The notes under the pieces were generated by a model. It saw nothing but the letters and a program-made list of their open reading frames with translations. It did no database searches and was not told the DNA's origin. Of a DNA stretch of 35,002 bases, positions 1-10,279 are shown one piece after another. The DNA is taken from NCBI GenBank assembly GCA_003427395.1, contig BFEA01000585.1, positions 300,163-335,164 of the forward strand. Reading direction: 5' to 3'. The first letter of the stretch is position 1. Every line of letters begins with the position of its first letter. This stretch comes from Chara braunii. Lineage: Eukaryota; Streptophyta; Charophyceae; Charales; Characeae. Both the position numbers and the translations under genes were made by a program.

Positions 1-134
1 CGCACAGTGTGCAGCCCTGTGCACCGCATCTCGGTGCGCTGTGCGCATGGTGCGCCCAGTGCACGTGCGGTGTCCCTGAGCGCATCCCGCACGGCGCACC
101 GCACCGCATCGCGCACCGGGGCAGTGCGCCGCAA
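1..134. repeat. GC-rich low-complexity tract saturated with GTGC/GCAC
   Basis: Almost every few bases the tract repeats gtgc, gcac or gcgc, so it is rich in tiny palindromes. It abuts the 3' end of the LINE relic with no poly(A) between them. It resembles in style, though not in sequence, the GC-rich caps of the composite repeats at 12.4-17.9 kb, each of which is built from its own short word. No coding sense was recognised. Confidence 0.7.
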
Positions 135-584
135 CTATGCCTTGGATTGAAGCATTGTAGATCCGGTTTTGGTTTTATATAGGACCAGAGGGGTTGGTTT
201 CTGACCTTCCAGAGTCCAGCTCTTGGATTTTAGTTCCACCTGAAACAAGTAGGAGGCTCCCAGCAGTTTAGCTTGCTTAGCTTTATTCCGGAGCAAAACT
301 CTGACTTCTTGAAGGCCTTTCGTGGTTTGAACAGTCCTTTCTGTGACCCAGGCTAGATCCGTCTGAGAAGAGTGACCTCCGGTAACAAATCCTGGAATCC
401 TCCACTCCTCCACCTTCATCCCTGTGGCCAGGTCCGGTCCCAGAATTCTCCAAACTCTACCTTGAACTTCCTCTGAGTAGACCAAGGTATATGCCACCTG
501 CTCTGTGTCCTTTTTCAGAATTTGTATCCAGCCACAAGGAATAGCCGAGGAAGTTTTTGTCTCAGAACCACCTCGGAAACCCAA
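135..584 (-). pseudogene. LINE ORF2 extreme C-terminus
   Basis: A 149-codon frame that overlaps the end of the preceding one and continues the LINE protein after a single-base shift near 550. I recognise no domain here. The sequence is basic, with tryptophans spaced as in the tails of other LINE ORF2 proteins. It ends with a stop at 135, next to the GTGC-rich tract. Confidence 0.65.
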
Positions 585-1600
585 TCCTCACCTTCTTCGT
601 CCCAGATATGCTTTATGTGCACTACGCCCTTTTCCACCCACGAGCATCGAAACCATCCAGCCCCTACTCCTGCCTGGAACTCTTCCCCATTGTCCTGCGT
701 AATATTAGAGTTCTCAAACAGGAGTTGGTTAAGTACTTCTTCCCTCAATTTGGACTGGTTGCTGTACCAGGGCAATAACTTGTTCCAAGCGAATAGGATG
801 TCCCTCCATACTCGGGACTGCGGTCTTCTGTTCGCAAAGGAGGGGATAAGGCAGCATAGCCATACCATTTCAGGCGAGGACAATCCCCACTCATTGCTGA
901 GTATACATTCCACCAAGCGGATCCAGAGTTTTGAGGGGTTGTCAAACATGGCCTTCACAGGCCACTTAGCTAGCAGAGCTAAGTTTTGGTGACGGGGGTC
1001 CAAAATGCCCAGTCCACCTTGCTTGCGAGGAAGGGCTATGGCCTCCCATGCCACATTCGTCATATGACCTTCTCCTTCTTTGGCATCCGGCTTCCAGACA
1101 TATTTGGCAGCATATCTTCTGATCATAGTGTAGGCTTCATCCCCCAGTCTGACAATAGATAAGGGATACCAAAGCAAAGAAAAGGCTGCAGTGGACAGTA
1201 CTAGTGCTCGCCCATACAGAGAGAGACTCTGGTTCCGTTGCCAATTACTTACCCGGGCTATAACTTTGTCTGCGAGGAGCTGGTCCTCGGCCCTTGAGCT
1301 ATCTGAGAGCGAAACCAGGATTCCTAGAAAGCGTTCTGAATTCTCCGTAGGGATTTGGCGAAGACCCCAGTTAACCTTCAAACCGTACGTAGTAGGTAGA
1401 AAATACACGGATTTATGCCAGTTTATTGATGCCTCAGATAAAACTGAGTAACTATCCAAAACTCTCTTAAGGTCTACTAGTGCATTCTCGCTATTTTCAC
1501 AAGCGACTGCCAAATCATCTGCAATCGCTCCCCCTTTCCATTGCAAAGAGGAGGATAGGGAGAGACCAAGGATCTTAGGGTTAAATCTAATATTATCCAA
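515..1600 (-). pseudogene. LINE RT C-terminal half: ADD active site, thumb and connection
   Basis: The longest open frame in the window, 361 codons. Codons 27-29 (1522-1514) read ADD, the palm active-site motif usually seen as F/YADD. Around codon 60 the SEASINWHKS stretch matches the motif after it (usually GxxINxxKS), and RFLGILVS matches the YLGxPL motif. Later, WKPDAKEGEGH and the GGLGILDPRHQNLALLAKW stretch match the C-terminal connection found in plant and algal L1-like elements. The frame is lost near 550, and the rest continues at 584-135. Its openness suggests a fairly recent insertion. Confidence 0.9.
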
Positions 1601-1602
1601 CA

Positions 1603-2221
1603 GTGTTTCTAGTTGAAGTACGAAGAGGAGTGGAGCCAGGGGGCGACCCTAATGCAGAGAACGTGTGAGCGTGAATTCTTCAGACAATCTCTCATTCACC
1701 AATACAGACGATGTGGCCTGGGAATACATGGCCCTGACCCAAGTGCAAAAACCCCTTCCAAAGCCCTTCCTGGCTAACGTGGTGGACACAAAGGCCCATC
1801 CCACCTTGTTGTGAGCTTTCTCCATATCCAGGAGCAGTACGACTACCTCCCTCTTCTCTTTCCCAATTATCTCCAGGGCTTGCACTGTAGTTAGGATATT
1901 TTCAAAAATGGAGCGTCCCTTGACAAGGGCGCCTTGTTCCCATCCGACTAAGTCAGAAGGACGTCTGCCAAGCGGATGGTCATTGCCTTTGCCAGAATTT
2001 TATAGCCGATGTTTAGTATTGAAATTGGCCTATAGTTTCTGACCTCGTTTTTATCTCATTTTTTATATAGTAAAAAAATTATCCCTTTGACAAAACCCTT
2101 GGGTAAGGAGCCGGATGTAAGAGCTTGGTTGTAGACTTGACATAGAAACGGGGAAAAGGCATTCCATGCGCTTAAGAAGAGTTCCACCGGCAGTCTATCT
2201 GGGCCCGGGCATTTGCCAGGG
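1603..2221 (-). pseudogene. LINE reverse transcriptase, fingers and palm (broken)
   Basis: Successive RT blocks can be read: GKCPGPDRLPVEL; the GIIFLLYKK block followed by a TGA where a Gly codon is expected; RNYRPISILNIGYKILAKAM; then, after a one-base frame change near 1952, LVGWEQGALVKGRSIFENIL; LLLDMEKAHNKVGW with the first catalytic Asp; and the RQGCPLAPLLF-type motif with TAG in place of the Gln codon near 1648. These are the ordered motifs of non-LTR reverse transcriptases. The Phe/Tyr-Asp-Lys-Ala-Tyr-Asp signature is degenerate here (MEKAHNKV, second Asp lost). The remaining catalytic pair (ADD) lies in the next block. Confidence 0.9.
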
Positions 2222-2549
2222 CCATATTCTTAACTGCCCGGTGAAGTTCTACTTTTGTTTGGGGAGCGTCCAAATGCTCTTTGATAGACCTCTGAATTTG
2301 CTTCCTTGACCTGTCATAAAAGTCGGAAACTTCTGAGAGGTCTGAGTCAAAGTTGTCGAAGGTGTGACGGGTAGACACTATGTCTCTAAAGTATTCCAGC
2401 GCATAGTGACACAAATCTACCGTGTCAGAAGCTACTGGCGCATCCAAGGCAAAAGCGTGCACTAATTTAAGCCAGTCAAGCCAGTCAGAGTTGCTTCGCA
2501 CTTCCACTGATTCCAGCTGCAAGAGTGCTTCTTTCCTTTGTCCAGTCAT
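2172..2549 (-). pseudogene. LINE linker between endonuclease and RT
   Basis: An open frame of about 125 codons between endonuclease and RT. Its last part, DAPQTKVELHRAVKNMA, resembles the segment that normally precedes the KxPGPDG motif of LINE RTs. The real protein then changes frame near 2222, where the RT start (GKCPGPDRLPVEL) appears in another frame. The upstream part, with a tyrosine, arginine and glutamine-rich helix-like stretch, has no motif I can name. It is part of the LINE and not an independent gene. Confidence 0.7.
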
Positions 2550-2839
2550 ATTAGTCCGTGAACGTGTTTGCCATCATTTCCGCTTTGGCCTTCTCTACAA
2601 GTTTACGTAGCTTTAATTCCTTTTATGATCTATTGGCCGCCTTCATTCTAGAGAATTATATCAAGGCGGCTCTTCTTATGTTTACACCCACGTTTTCTCG
2701 TGTTTCATCGTTATCAAATATATCCTTAGCCTTAGACCAGCCCTCCATTTGATTTGTGATGCACATTGGTATGCCCTTATCCTTCAGATTATTTATATTT
2801 AATCTGAAGGGTGACCTTTCCCGTGCCACCACATCATTG

Positions 2840-3575
2840 GAGACCACGTCGACGTAGATGGGATAGTGGTCGGGCATAGAAGCTATCATTAACTCAGACG
2901 CTCAACATCTATCCCACAAAACCCCTCTTGATGCGACGTAATGTACTCTCCTGCACGGTATGGGGGCTCGAGGGTTAGGCCTAGGTCCATGCCACATGTA
3001 TCCCTGATCAGATGGGGTAAGAGTCTTGTATGTATCAACCAAGGATTGAGACTAAAAACATGACAACAGGAGTGATGAATCAGCTCTAAGTGGAGAGCGA
3101 ACCGAAGAGTCCAGTCCGGGGCTCAGTATGGTGTTCCAGTCTCCAAGGTGGCCAGATTTTTCGTATTTGGTATGAATGTCGGAAGGGAGGCGAAAAAGTC
3201 GGTCCTTACTATATAATCAGTTGGGGCATAGAGAGACATGATTGCCCAGTCCTCTTGGATGGCCAGTTTTACCCACACCATCGGCCCTGCTAGATCTATG
3301 ATGTGATCTAGAACTGAACAGTCCACGACTGGATGAATCGGGATAGTTGTCCCACCCTTAGTTCCATCGGTCGGGGCCCAAAATTGTGGGCCCTGCCACC
3401 AATCCACTGCGTCGTGTATCTTGTCGGGGTTCAACTTCGTTTCTTGTAAGCACATTATCTGGACAGATTATGAATGAATCCATGCCAGCAAGTGCTGTCT
3501 TTTGTAGCGATGTGAAGTGTCGTCTAGACCTTTAACGTTCCAACTAGCTATGCGGATTTTACTGGGCAGCACCAT
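2840..3575 (-). pseudogene. LINE endonuclease domain (broken)
   Basis: A plausible ATG lies at 3575-3573, followed by the family's opening motif SWNVKGL with its catalytic Asn. After a TAA near 3471 comes MCLQETK, with the metal-binding Glu at 3443-3441. The segment DTYKTLTPSDQGYMWHGPR matches the late part of the endonuclease fold. PDHYP, with the catalytic His at 2868-2866, matches the terminal SDHxP motif. The conserved GDWN stretch is disrupted by a frameshift near 3120. In this family the domain nicks the target to prime reverse transcription. The relic continues into the linker and RT; its middle part is duplicated at 3768-4010. Confidence 0.88.
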
Positions 3576-3687
3576 TGGAGGATGCTGCACCATCGGGCCC
3601 TTGGATATGGCTTGGTACTTCAGAGGGGGAGGTTTTGATAAAATTATCTACGACCACTTTCTAGGCCGTTGGTGGAAGCCCTGAGAC

Positions 3688-4012
3688 TCATATCATTGAT
3701 CGAAATTGATGACCTAATACTATTAAGATAATGTCCTTGCCGACCATCCAATCGTAGATAAGTCTTGGGTTAGGCCTAGGTCCATGCCACGTGTATCCGT
3801 GATCAAATGGGTTAAGAGTCCTGTATGTATCAACCAAGGATTGAGACTCGAAAAAGGACAACATGAGTGATGAATCAGCTCTAAGTGGAGAGCAAACCAG
3901 AGAGTCCGGTCCGGGGCTCAGTATGGTGTTCCAGTCTCCAAGGGTGGTCAAATTTTCCCTATTCGGTATGAATGTCGGAAGGGAGGCGAAGAAGTCGGTC
4001 CTGGCTATACTG
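3688..4012 (-). pseudogene. Second, partial LINE endonuclease copy
   Basis: A fragment of the same endonuclease, about 90% identical by eye to 2975-3207 over its 3768-4010 part. It keeps what the first copy has lost: an intact GDWN motif (3939-3928), followed by DTYRTLNPFDHGYTWHGPR. Similarity stops abruptly near 4012 and near 3690, so no opening Asn/Glu motifs and no RT are present. It lies upstream of, and in the same orientation as, the main LINE. It could be a nested truncated copy or a local duplication. Confidence 0.85.
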
Positions 4013-4179
4013 AGATGGTCCACCTCAGATCGTTGTAATAACACCATCAAACCCGGTGAGGAGTCCGAACAAATTAAGGGGACTAGGAATTCCTTGACTG
4101 ATCCTGACATCTTGTCAGTTCCACCCAGAGTGGTCATTGGGGCCGAAGTGATGCCCAACCTCAAGCCCAGCGCGACTTC

Positions 4180-4550
4180 CTGTTTCGAAGTGGAGGGGGG
4201 CCGGAAGTGTGTAATAGGGGTGTGCCAAGGATTTTAGGAAAGTGGGGGTGGATCTCCGGTGCGAAGTTTCAAGGACAGGAATGCAAGTGGTTCAACGTAG
4301 GGCCAAATTTTCGGTTGACGCCATTCCCAGAGCCGAGCGGCTAGTTTCATCGGCCTTGTCGCCTGGGGCGGGTTCGTACTCGGTGCACAGAGGGGACACA
4401 ATTTATGTCTCTCTGTGTAAACACGTGTTGTCGACGAGTTTCACAGATTTCAAAATCTGACATGGACGGCCTCAGTCGGAGGCCTTGTTCTCGGTGCTCA
4501 GCTTCGAAACGGGTTCGTCTGACAAATCCCGCGGCTCGATAGGTATAGTA
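4180..4550. other. No recognisable gene
   Basis: Moderately GC-rich sequence with no domain that I recognise in any frame. One short perfect hairpin lies at 4444-4459 (arms cagattt/aaatctg, loop of two), which a tract of this size could contain by chance. Confidence 0.5.
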
Positions 4551-4900
4551 TTATTGGCACTTAGAGCACGGCTTGTGACGCCAGTAGGGGGCTATCGACT
4601 CCCAAGGAATGACCATTAGATTATGATAAGGGATAGGAAGATAGAATGCAGGGAAGTTGGTTTCAATGGTGACGAACCCCGACGTTATGTAGCACTGGTG
4701 GTTACGGGTGTCCGGGTAATCCGTACGCTGCCCTTCTGGAAGTCCCAGGCACACAACTGATTAGTCTCAGTTTGGCACGGATAGGCTGGGAGCCTTAAGC
4801 TCGATCGGCGGAAGAGTTGTTCGTTTTCCCAATATTCTCGATACTCCGGGTCCCTTAAACAGGTACGGTCGGTGATCCAGAATGGAACACCGATGTCCAT
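4551..4900 (-). pseudogene. Possible coding relic, unrecognised
   Basis: Two overlapping minus-strand frames (4900-4685 and 4754-4551) look like one protein interrupted by a frameshift near 4750. The residue mix is protein-like (aromatic and proline-rich, with VPFWITDR and NFPAFYLPIPYHNL stretches). Its position upstream of the partial LINE endonuclease makes a LINE ORF1 remnant conceivable, but I see no zinc knuckle and no motif that proves it. It may be a chance frame. Confidence 0.25.
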
Positions 4901-5034
4901 ATTTTGCGAAACGGACTTAACTCATTCATTCGTGTGTACAAGGCGCGATTGAGTCGGGGGCGGATCATGCAGACACGCATATACGTTATGACTATCATTC
5001 TGGTGGTCATTCGTATACGTGCGTGCACATGATC

Positions 5035-5687
5035 TGTTTCCAACAGAATTCGAGCCAATTTGTTACTCATACATCTAATCTGCTCCTGGTATTACTAGGA
5101 AGATACGATACCTATATACCTTGTGCAAATCAGACAACCGTTCGATACAACATACATCAACTTACAGGCAGAAGAAAAAAAATGAGAAGGAATAATATTC
5201 CCACGCATCAGATGTCAATTGTGTGTGGACCATGCATAAGGGAGATCCAACCCATACCTAGAGGCGTGCACCAAAGCGGTCTTCGAATAGACTGTAAACT
5301 ACCCGCTATGCATGCATCTATCCTGACCCGGGTTTATTCGGGGAGATAGCTTATGCAGGCTTAGCGCAAAAATAAACAGTGCATAGAAACGTGCTTGTAC
5401 AAAGGGGTCGGGTTCCATACATCTTTCTATACATCAGCTGCATGCCTATTCCATACACATCATAATCCCTTGGCTCGATGATCGATAACCATCCATGTTT
5501 TCAAGTCATTCAAGCAATTAATCAATTCTGGCTAGTGCCATGTATTCTGCACCGAGAAGAACGAAATGGGGGAGAGAAAGATAATTCAATCAACGAAAAG
5601 GAAATGCGAGATTGCCGCAAACGAAGATGGCCGAAACCAGAAAATCAAAATTATATAGAGGATGTGAAGAGAGAACACCACTGCAAC

Positions 5688-5690
<3 letters not shown>
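5035..5690. other. No recognisable gene
   Basis: Ordinary-composition DNA with no protein motif, RNA gene or clear repeat that I can see, ending at the CT microsatellite. Confidence 0.5.
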
Positions 5691-5743
<53 letters not shown>

Positions 5744-5748
5744 CGCTC

Positions 5749-5791
<43 letters not shown>
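5691..5791. repeat. (TC)n followed by (TATC)n microsatellite
   Basis: Twenty-five TC dinucleotides (5691-5740), a short GCTC interruption (5741-5750), then about ten TATC tetranucleotides. The reading frames across it (poly Ser-Leu, then Ile-Tyr-Leu-Ser) are artefacts of the repeat. Confidence 0.98.
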
Positions 5792-5799
5792 CTATCTCT

Positions 5800-7282
5800 C
5801 TGAGTTCCCACGATGCAGGACGTCTGTCGCCTGATACCTACCACCAATCCAAAGTTGTCATCCCGCTTAGCCCGGGCATGCAAGCCAGGTTCGCTCGTGT
5901 GCCATAGTCCTTCGCTGCCACACCTCAACCCCGCATACCTAGCACGGATGGCAGCACCAGCTCGTCGGATCGCCCAACTCCCTACTCACCGTCCTGTCTC
6001 CGCTCGTTAGCAGATCCTCTCGACCACGCTAACTTCCAAATGTAGATTAGAGAGAGAATTAGTCGGGCTTGCTAAATTTATAGCATTTTGTATTTGCGCG
6101 AGATAATTCTGGATTATGCTGAAGCAGGAGGTAGAGAGGAGGGAGTGCCTACGCGTGCATGACGGGGCCGCGCCGTGGGGGACGTAGCTTCTCTTCACAC
6201 ATCGACCCAGTCAGGCACCTGCTTGGCCAATGAGATAGACAGTAAAGAAGCACAAAGTTTTGCGAGGAAAAAAAAAAAAAAGATCAAGAAGGGAGAGGTT
6301 ACAGTTACACATGCGCTTGCCGAGAGGGAGTAAGAAGAGATTACAATTGCGATTAAAGTTTAGTGCGGCAGGAGCAGAGCACAGGACATGGCGCAACAAG
6401 GTGGGCGCAAGTAAGGAGCACCGCGCTGTTATAGCAGTAAAGGTCTGTGATAATTTACGATGCCCCCAATTCCTAAATCAATTAAGGTCCGGTTTCCGTA
6501 ATCCTTCGTATTTCAAAATTTGAAAGATAAGATTTCTCCCGCACGATGATCGCGTCAAAGTTCCCCTCCCCACTTTTCGTAGAACACGAAAGAAGCTATG
6601 GCAATAATTGGTTTCACACTCGCTAAGGCACAATCAACTACCAACCGACGTGGGACCAAACAATTTTCAAAAAGACGGGGCATTCATGCAATTGAGCGGG
6701 CCCCTCCCGATCAACCCCCGAAATACCGTCGTGCAAAAAGTCGCGTGTTTACAGAAAGCAGTTCCTCACATATGTGACGCCTAGGGTATTCCAATCTTAT
6801 GCAAGCTCTTGCTTGCATATTCCATGTCCTGCACACAAAGAAGAAGGAAACAAGAGACGGAGGAGTAAAGGAAAGAAGAAAAAGGAAAGAAGTGAGAAGA
6901 TGTCCATAGCTAAGATCGTTGTCAATGCCCAATCGTTGTGCCGCCTTTATTGCTGCACTTGTGATGATCATTGCCCCTCCGGTGGCACAGGTAATCTCAA
7001 TACAGGTGGCGGGGGGTGACGGGTGAGATTGCAGAAGCGGCGGGATGAAAAAAGCCAATGGCCGCACCCTGGTAGGGATAGCCGTGTACCGTACTAGTCA
7101 ATGGACACGTGGAAAACACCGATTGCGATGCGGAAGGGAGGCGAGATAGTCGGGATAGAGGTTACACAGGGTGCACAAGAGATCGGTGCAGCATCGTTCG
7201 TATTGTGCACAGGCGGGGATCGTCCCTGTGATCAAGCAGTAGACTTCAATATTGTTGAAGTCTCGTTATTCTAGAGAGAGAA
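5800..7282. other. Unassigned intergenic DNA
   Basis: I find no domain, RNA gene or tandem array. There is an A-run at about 6268-6280 and a purine-rich stretch at 6830-6900. Some of it may be the LTR or 3' flank of the LTR element that lies just to the right on the minus strand, but I could not identify a polypurine tract or a repeated terminus. Confidence 0.45.
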
Positions 7283-8143
7283 TCAAGGGGACAGCGAGAG
7301 AATGACTAGGGACGTCGCCTGATCGTCCGCATCTTTGCGTATGCGAAGGGATGGGCGGGCGGAGGGAGTGGGTGAGGGGCTTCGGGCTCTTCTCCGGCTC
7401 GGTTCTGCCCATGAGGTTCTGCCATTGTGTTCTTCTTCCTCCTTTGGTGACTCTGGATCTCGTGAAGGATCGTCTGTCGGTGCCTGCGATATTGGACGCT
7501 TTCCTTTTGCACGCTCCTTTGCTTTTCTTTCCGCTTCCTCGTCCCTTCTCTCATGTTCTTTCCCCTTCGAGGCCTCGCTCGTTTCTGCACTTCGCCCTCC
7601 TTTGCTTTGCGACACGTTCACCTCCCAGAAGAATGGATCGACGAAGTCGTCCAGATCCATGTACAGGAGCGACGACGAATAGTATTGGATCGGGTCGTAG
7701 TTGTTGGAAAGGCGCGTCCACAACAATTGCCACATCAACGTCCTCTCCAACATACCCGTCTCTGGGTTCTTGTCACTGTGGTACAAGATGTCAAGGGGCA
7801 GGTCGTCGAGGAGTTGCACGAGAGGCACTAGGAATTCCTTTGTGATTGGTCCGAAGTGATCAGCGCTCACCTCCACGTCCGATTTCCACGCCTGTACGCT
7901 CAACCATTCAATATCCTTGTCTAGATCGTCAGGGTTGGCTGGCTCGGACCACGTGACTTCAACGTTAAGCAGGCAAAAACTGAGTGATACGAAGTCCTCC
8001 AACGAGATTGCCCACCTCTCCTCCTCTAATTTCGGCACCGGGACCGCTGCGAGCTTGAACGACAGAGGCAGCCGCGTATAAGACTGCCACAAGGTCGGGA
8101 ATTCTAACCGCGACATGAACGTGGATAGCCGGTGCTGGTTCAT
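7283..8143 (-). CDS. 286-codon ORF behind the integrase, function unknown
   Basis: The frame opens with ATG at 8143. Residues 1-175 look globular, with an acidic middle (EPANPDDLDKDIEW). Residues 180-265 are highly charged and low in complexity (Lys/Glu/Arg, then Pro/Ser/Arg), as in a disordered tail. I see no signal peptide, membrane segment or known motif, so an envelope role is not supported. It follows the integrase in the same orientation, which suggests a third ORF of the retroelement. A captured host fragment or a gag-like protein from another element is possible. It is intact, although the integrase in front of it is broken. Confidence 0.45.
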   Translation of the reverse strand: MNQHRLSTFMSRLEFPTLWQSYTRLPLSFKLAAVPVPKLEEERWAISLEDFVSLSFCLLNVEVTWSEPANPDDLDKDIEWLSVQAWKSDVEVSADHFGPITKEFLVPLVQLLDDLPLDILYHSDKNPETGMLERTLMWQLLWTRLSNNYDPIQYYSSSLLYMDLDDFVDPFFWEVNVSQSKGGRSAETSEASKGKEHERRDEEAERKAKERAKGKRPISQAPTDDPSRDPESPKEEEEHNGRTSWAEPSRRRARSPSPTPSARPSLRIRKDADDQATSLVILSLSP

Positions 8144-8148
8144 CGAGC

Positions 8149-8690
8149 CTACTCGAAGGGGACCAGCTCAGGCAGGATCACCTCTAGATCCGTCAGGCGC
8201 CGCCGGATCACGTGGGTGTCGATGTTGTCCGTACTCATAATTTGCTCTCCCCCCCGTGCAAGTCGGTGCCTCCACATGGTCACCAATTCTTCTGCCCAGC
8301 TCTGCAATCGAGGAATACATCTCGCATGGGTGCCTTCGTACAACGTCGAAAAAAAACCGTTGAAAGAGATTAGCACGGAAACGTGGCTAACCCCTGGAGG
8401 AGAATGTCATATAAACGCTGATCCCTCAACCAAGACCCTACCCGACGTCCTGAGATGGACGATCTTGAACTCAGCCGCCGCGTATATACTCGCCGTGCTG
8501 AAGAACTGCGCGAATCGAAGCAGGTCCGAACTGAGTTGAGGATGATGTACCTGTCGTACAGAAGAGAGGAAGCCTCGATAATCTGCTCCATTGCCAAAAT
8601 CATGGTGATGGCGGAGACAAAGAGGATAAGTCGAGAAGAGAGGGGGAAGAGGGGGATTCTGGTTCCTCGCTTTCCCACTCAAAGGTCATG
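8149..8690 (-). pseudogene. Same-strand frames between integrase and the 286-codon ORF
   Basis: Two or three short overlapping minus-strand frames (8690-8370 and 8376-8149) lead into the longer frame at 8143. The 8376-8149 piece (75 codons, with a SWAEELVTMWRHRL helix) ends only six bases before that frame's ATG but in a different frame, so one longer original ORF broken by frameshifts is likely. The function is not recognised. Confidence 0.4.
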
Positions 8691-9850
8691 AAGGAGCTAT
8701 GAGGCGATGGAGGGGAGGAGGCAGAAGGAGGATGGAGATAGGACACATGGCGCATGATGGGACGAGCTGATCGGCTGCCCGAGACTTCCGGAGCAAGGCG
8801 CACCATGTTCACCCTGTTCGATCCGAGCTCCACGACGTGGAATTGGCCAAAGAATCGTGGCGCTAGCATATGCCCTGACGAGCACATTTCCTTACCTGCA
8901 CGATGTCCTGGGGCCGAGGCCCAGCGTTCCCATTCCGGGCCTCATAGCTTCGGACCTATCGGCCTTGGGGCCTGGGCCATTTCGGTCATTCACTGTCTTT
9001 TCCGGACTAGTCGAGGAAGGGTCCATTCCATCAGTTCCAAGTGGCGCTTGACCTTTTCTTTGGCCGTCACCCTTGTAGATCGTCGACCCAGCGTCGTCTC
9101 GTCATTCAGGCTCAGCAAAGCTACGCAAGCCAGGCTATTGGTCCGTAGTTGGAACGGGTACAGACCCGTAGATTCGAAAGGCGTACCACGATGGATGGCC
9201 AGGATGTGGTCCATGATGTCGGGCTAAGGTCTTGTGTCCTTAGCCGCGATATTCCGCCATAGGGCTGGCTTAATCACGCGGTTCACGTTTTCTACTAATC
9301 TGTTCTATTGTGACATATGGGAAGCAGTGTTCCGAATGGAGACGACATGTACGACCAGGCTCCTCAAAGCTTCCTCTCGAAATTCTGCTCCGTTGTCCGT
9401 CAAGATTTCCTCGGTGTCCTGGTGCATCCTGAGGAAAGGTTAACGTGCTGTACGATTTCCGCCGTCTGTCTCGTTTTGCACGGGTTGGCCTCAATTCATT
9501 TGGAAAATGATCTACAAATGCTAGTAGGACTGAATACTCATAGCTATTAGGACCTGGGGGAACCACGATATCCGTCGTATCCACGCTAACCCTCTGGAAT
9601 GGTCGTTTGACTATGGCTGGAACAATGGACCTAAGCGGCTGAATCGGCACCTTGTCGGCCAAACAGACCGGACAGTTTTTTAACTATAAGTTTGACGTTG
9701 TCCCTAATGTTGGACCAGTACCATTAATTTTTGTCGATAGCGGCCTTCGTAATTCGGATAACGAAGTGGGCGGTTGTCTCTTTGTGGGCTGTTTTTAACT
9801 AGTCATATCGCATGAAGGGTTGGGGGACGACCATCTAGAGGCCACTGCCA
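8600..9850 (-). pseudogene. Integrase relic: zinc-binding, DDE core and C-terminal parts
   Basis: The N-terminal zinc-binding motif is visible as HKETTAH (His codons 9786-9784 and 9768-9766) and, after a frame change, CPVC (9674-9663). The core has PFQRVSVDTTD with the first Asp, a frameshift near 9520, TDNGAEF with the second Asp at 9397-9395, and VENVNR with the Glu at 9292-9290, the Glu falling 35 codons after the Asp, close to the D-D35-E spacing. A TAG interrupts the core at 9307-9305. The C-terminal part is readable at 9214-8990 and again at 8887-8700, where LAPRFFGQFHVVE matches the family's PRWxGPFxV tail. The enzyme would insert element cDNA into the genome; this copy cannot. Confidence 0.88.
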
Positions 9851-9916
9851 TCTGTCTTCCGCTTTTCTAACCTCCCCTCGTTCCATCGATAGTCCTTTGC
9901 CCTTTCATTGGACCTC

Positions 9917-10279
9917 CTACGATCCTCCTTCGAGTATTCTTGGAGGGGGGTTCCCTACAACCGTCGGCAACAGCCCACGCCCAAGTGCCAACTTCGTCCC
10001 TAGCATATGCCATCCAACCTCCGACAAGTACACTGTTCCTGTCAACTTTAGGTCAATATACAGGTCGTCCCCTGACCCCCTATCGAACCTCATACCATTC
10101 CACAAACATTCTACCATCATGAACTCCTGGTCCCTTCCCAAGGTCACAACTCTCCATTCAGTATCAATCCCTCGGACCATGCAGCTTGCCGGGAGTGATA
10201 CCTCCCATCCGCCTCCACTTTTCGCGGGCGGCTGGGGGTGCGTGGGCCGTCGCGACATCCGGGCGCGTCTCATTGCCAT
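9917..10279 (-). CDS. 120-codon frame upstream of integrase, unrecognised
   Basis: An open minus-strand frame in the same orientation as the integrase and just upstream of it. It has a hydrophilic N-terminus and a more structured second half containing TVYLSEVGWHMLG. I recognise no RT, RNase H or protease motif, so its membership of pol is only a positional guess. It could be a chance frame. Confidence 0.25.
   Translation of the reverse strand: MAMRRARMSRRPTHPQPPAKSGGGWEVSLPASCMVRGIDTEWRVVTLGRDQEFMMVECLWNGMRFDRGSGDDLYIDLKLTGTVYLSEVGWHMLGTKLALGRGLLPTVVGNPPPRILEGGS

Larger units (their letters stand above)
135..3575 (-). mobile_element. L1-like LINE, ORF2 relic (endonuclease + reverse transcriptase)
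   Basis: Read on the minus strand, the order is apurinic-type endonuclease (about 3575-2840), linker (2549-2172), reverse transcriptase (about 2221-1480) and a long C-terminal region (to 135). Known plant L1-type ORF2 proteins have this order and copy their own RNA by target-primed reverse transcription. The frame is broken by a stop near 3471, a frameshift near 3120, a frame change near 2222, TGA near 2062, a frameshift near 1952, TAG near 1648 and a frameshift near 550, so it is inactive. No ORF1, 5' UTR or poly(A) tail was identified. The 3' end stops against the GTGC-rich tract, so truncation or a later join there is likely. Confidence 0.9.
7283..9850 (-). mobile_element. Ty3-type LTR retrotransposon, 3' part (integrase + downstream frames), decayed
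   Basis: On the minus strand a Ty3-type integrase relic (9850-8600) is followed by further same-strand frames (8690-8149, 8143-7283). No RT, RNase H or protease was recognised to the right, and no LTR pair was found. Known Ty3/gypsy elements have integrase last in pol; extra frames behind it occur in some lineages as env-like or third ORFs. Multiple stops and frameshifts show it is inactive. Confidence 0.75.

Noticed and set aside
4963-5034. Large palindrome (gatcatg ... catgatc)
   Set aside because: Only about two thirds of the 23-base arms pair, and the mismatches include transversions; not clearly above chance.
8600-8887. Chromodomain at the integrase C-terminus
   Set aside because: The PRxxGxFxVVE tail is visible, but the aromatic cage residues of a chromodomain are not.
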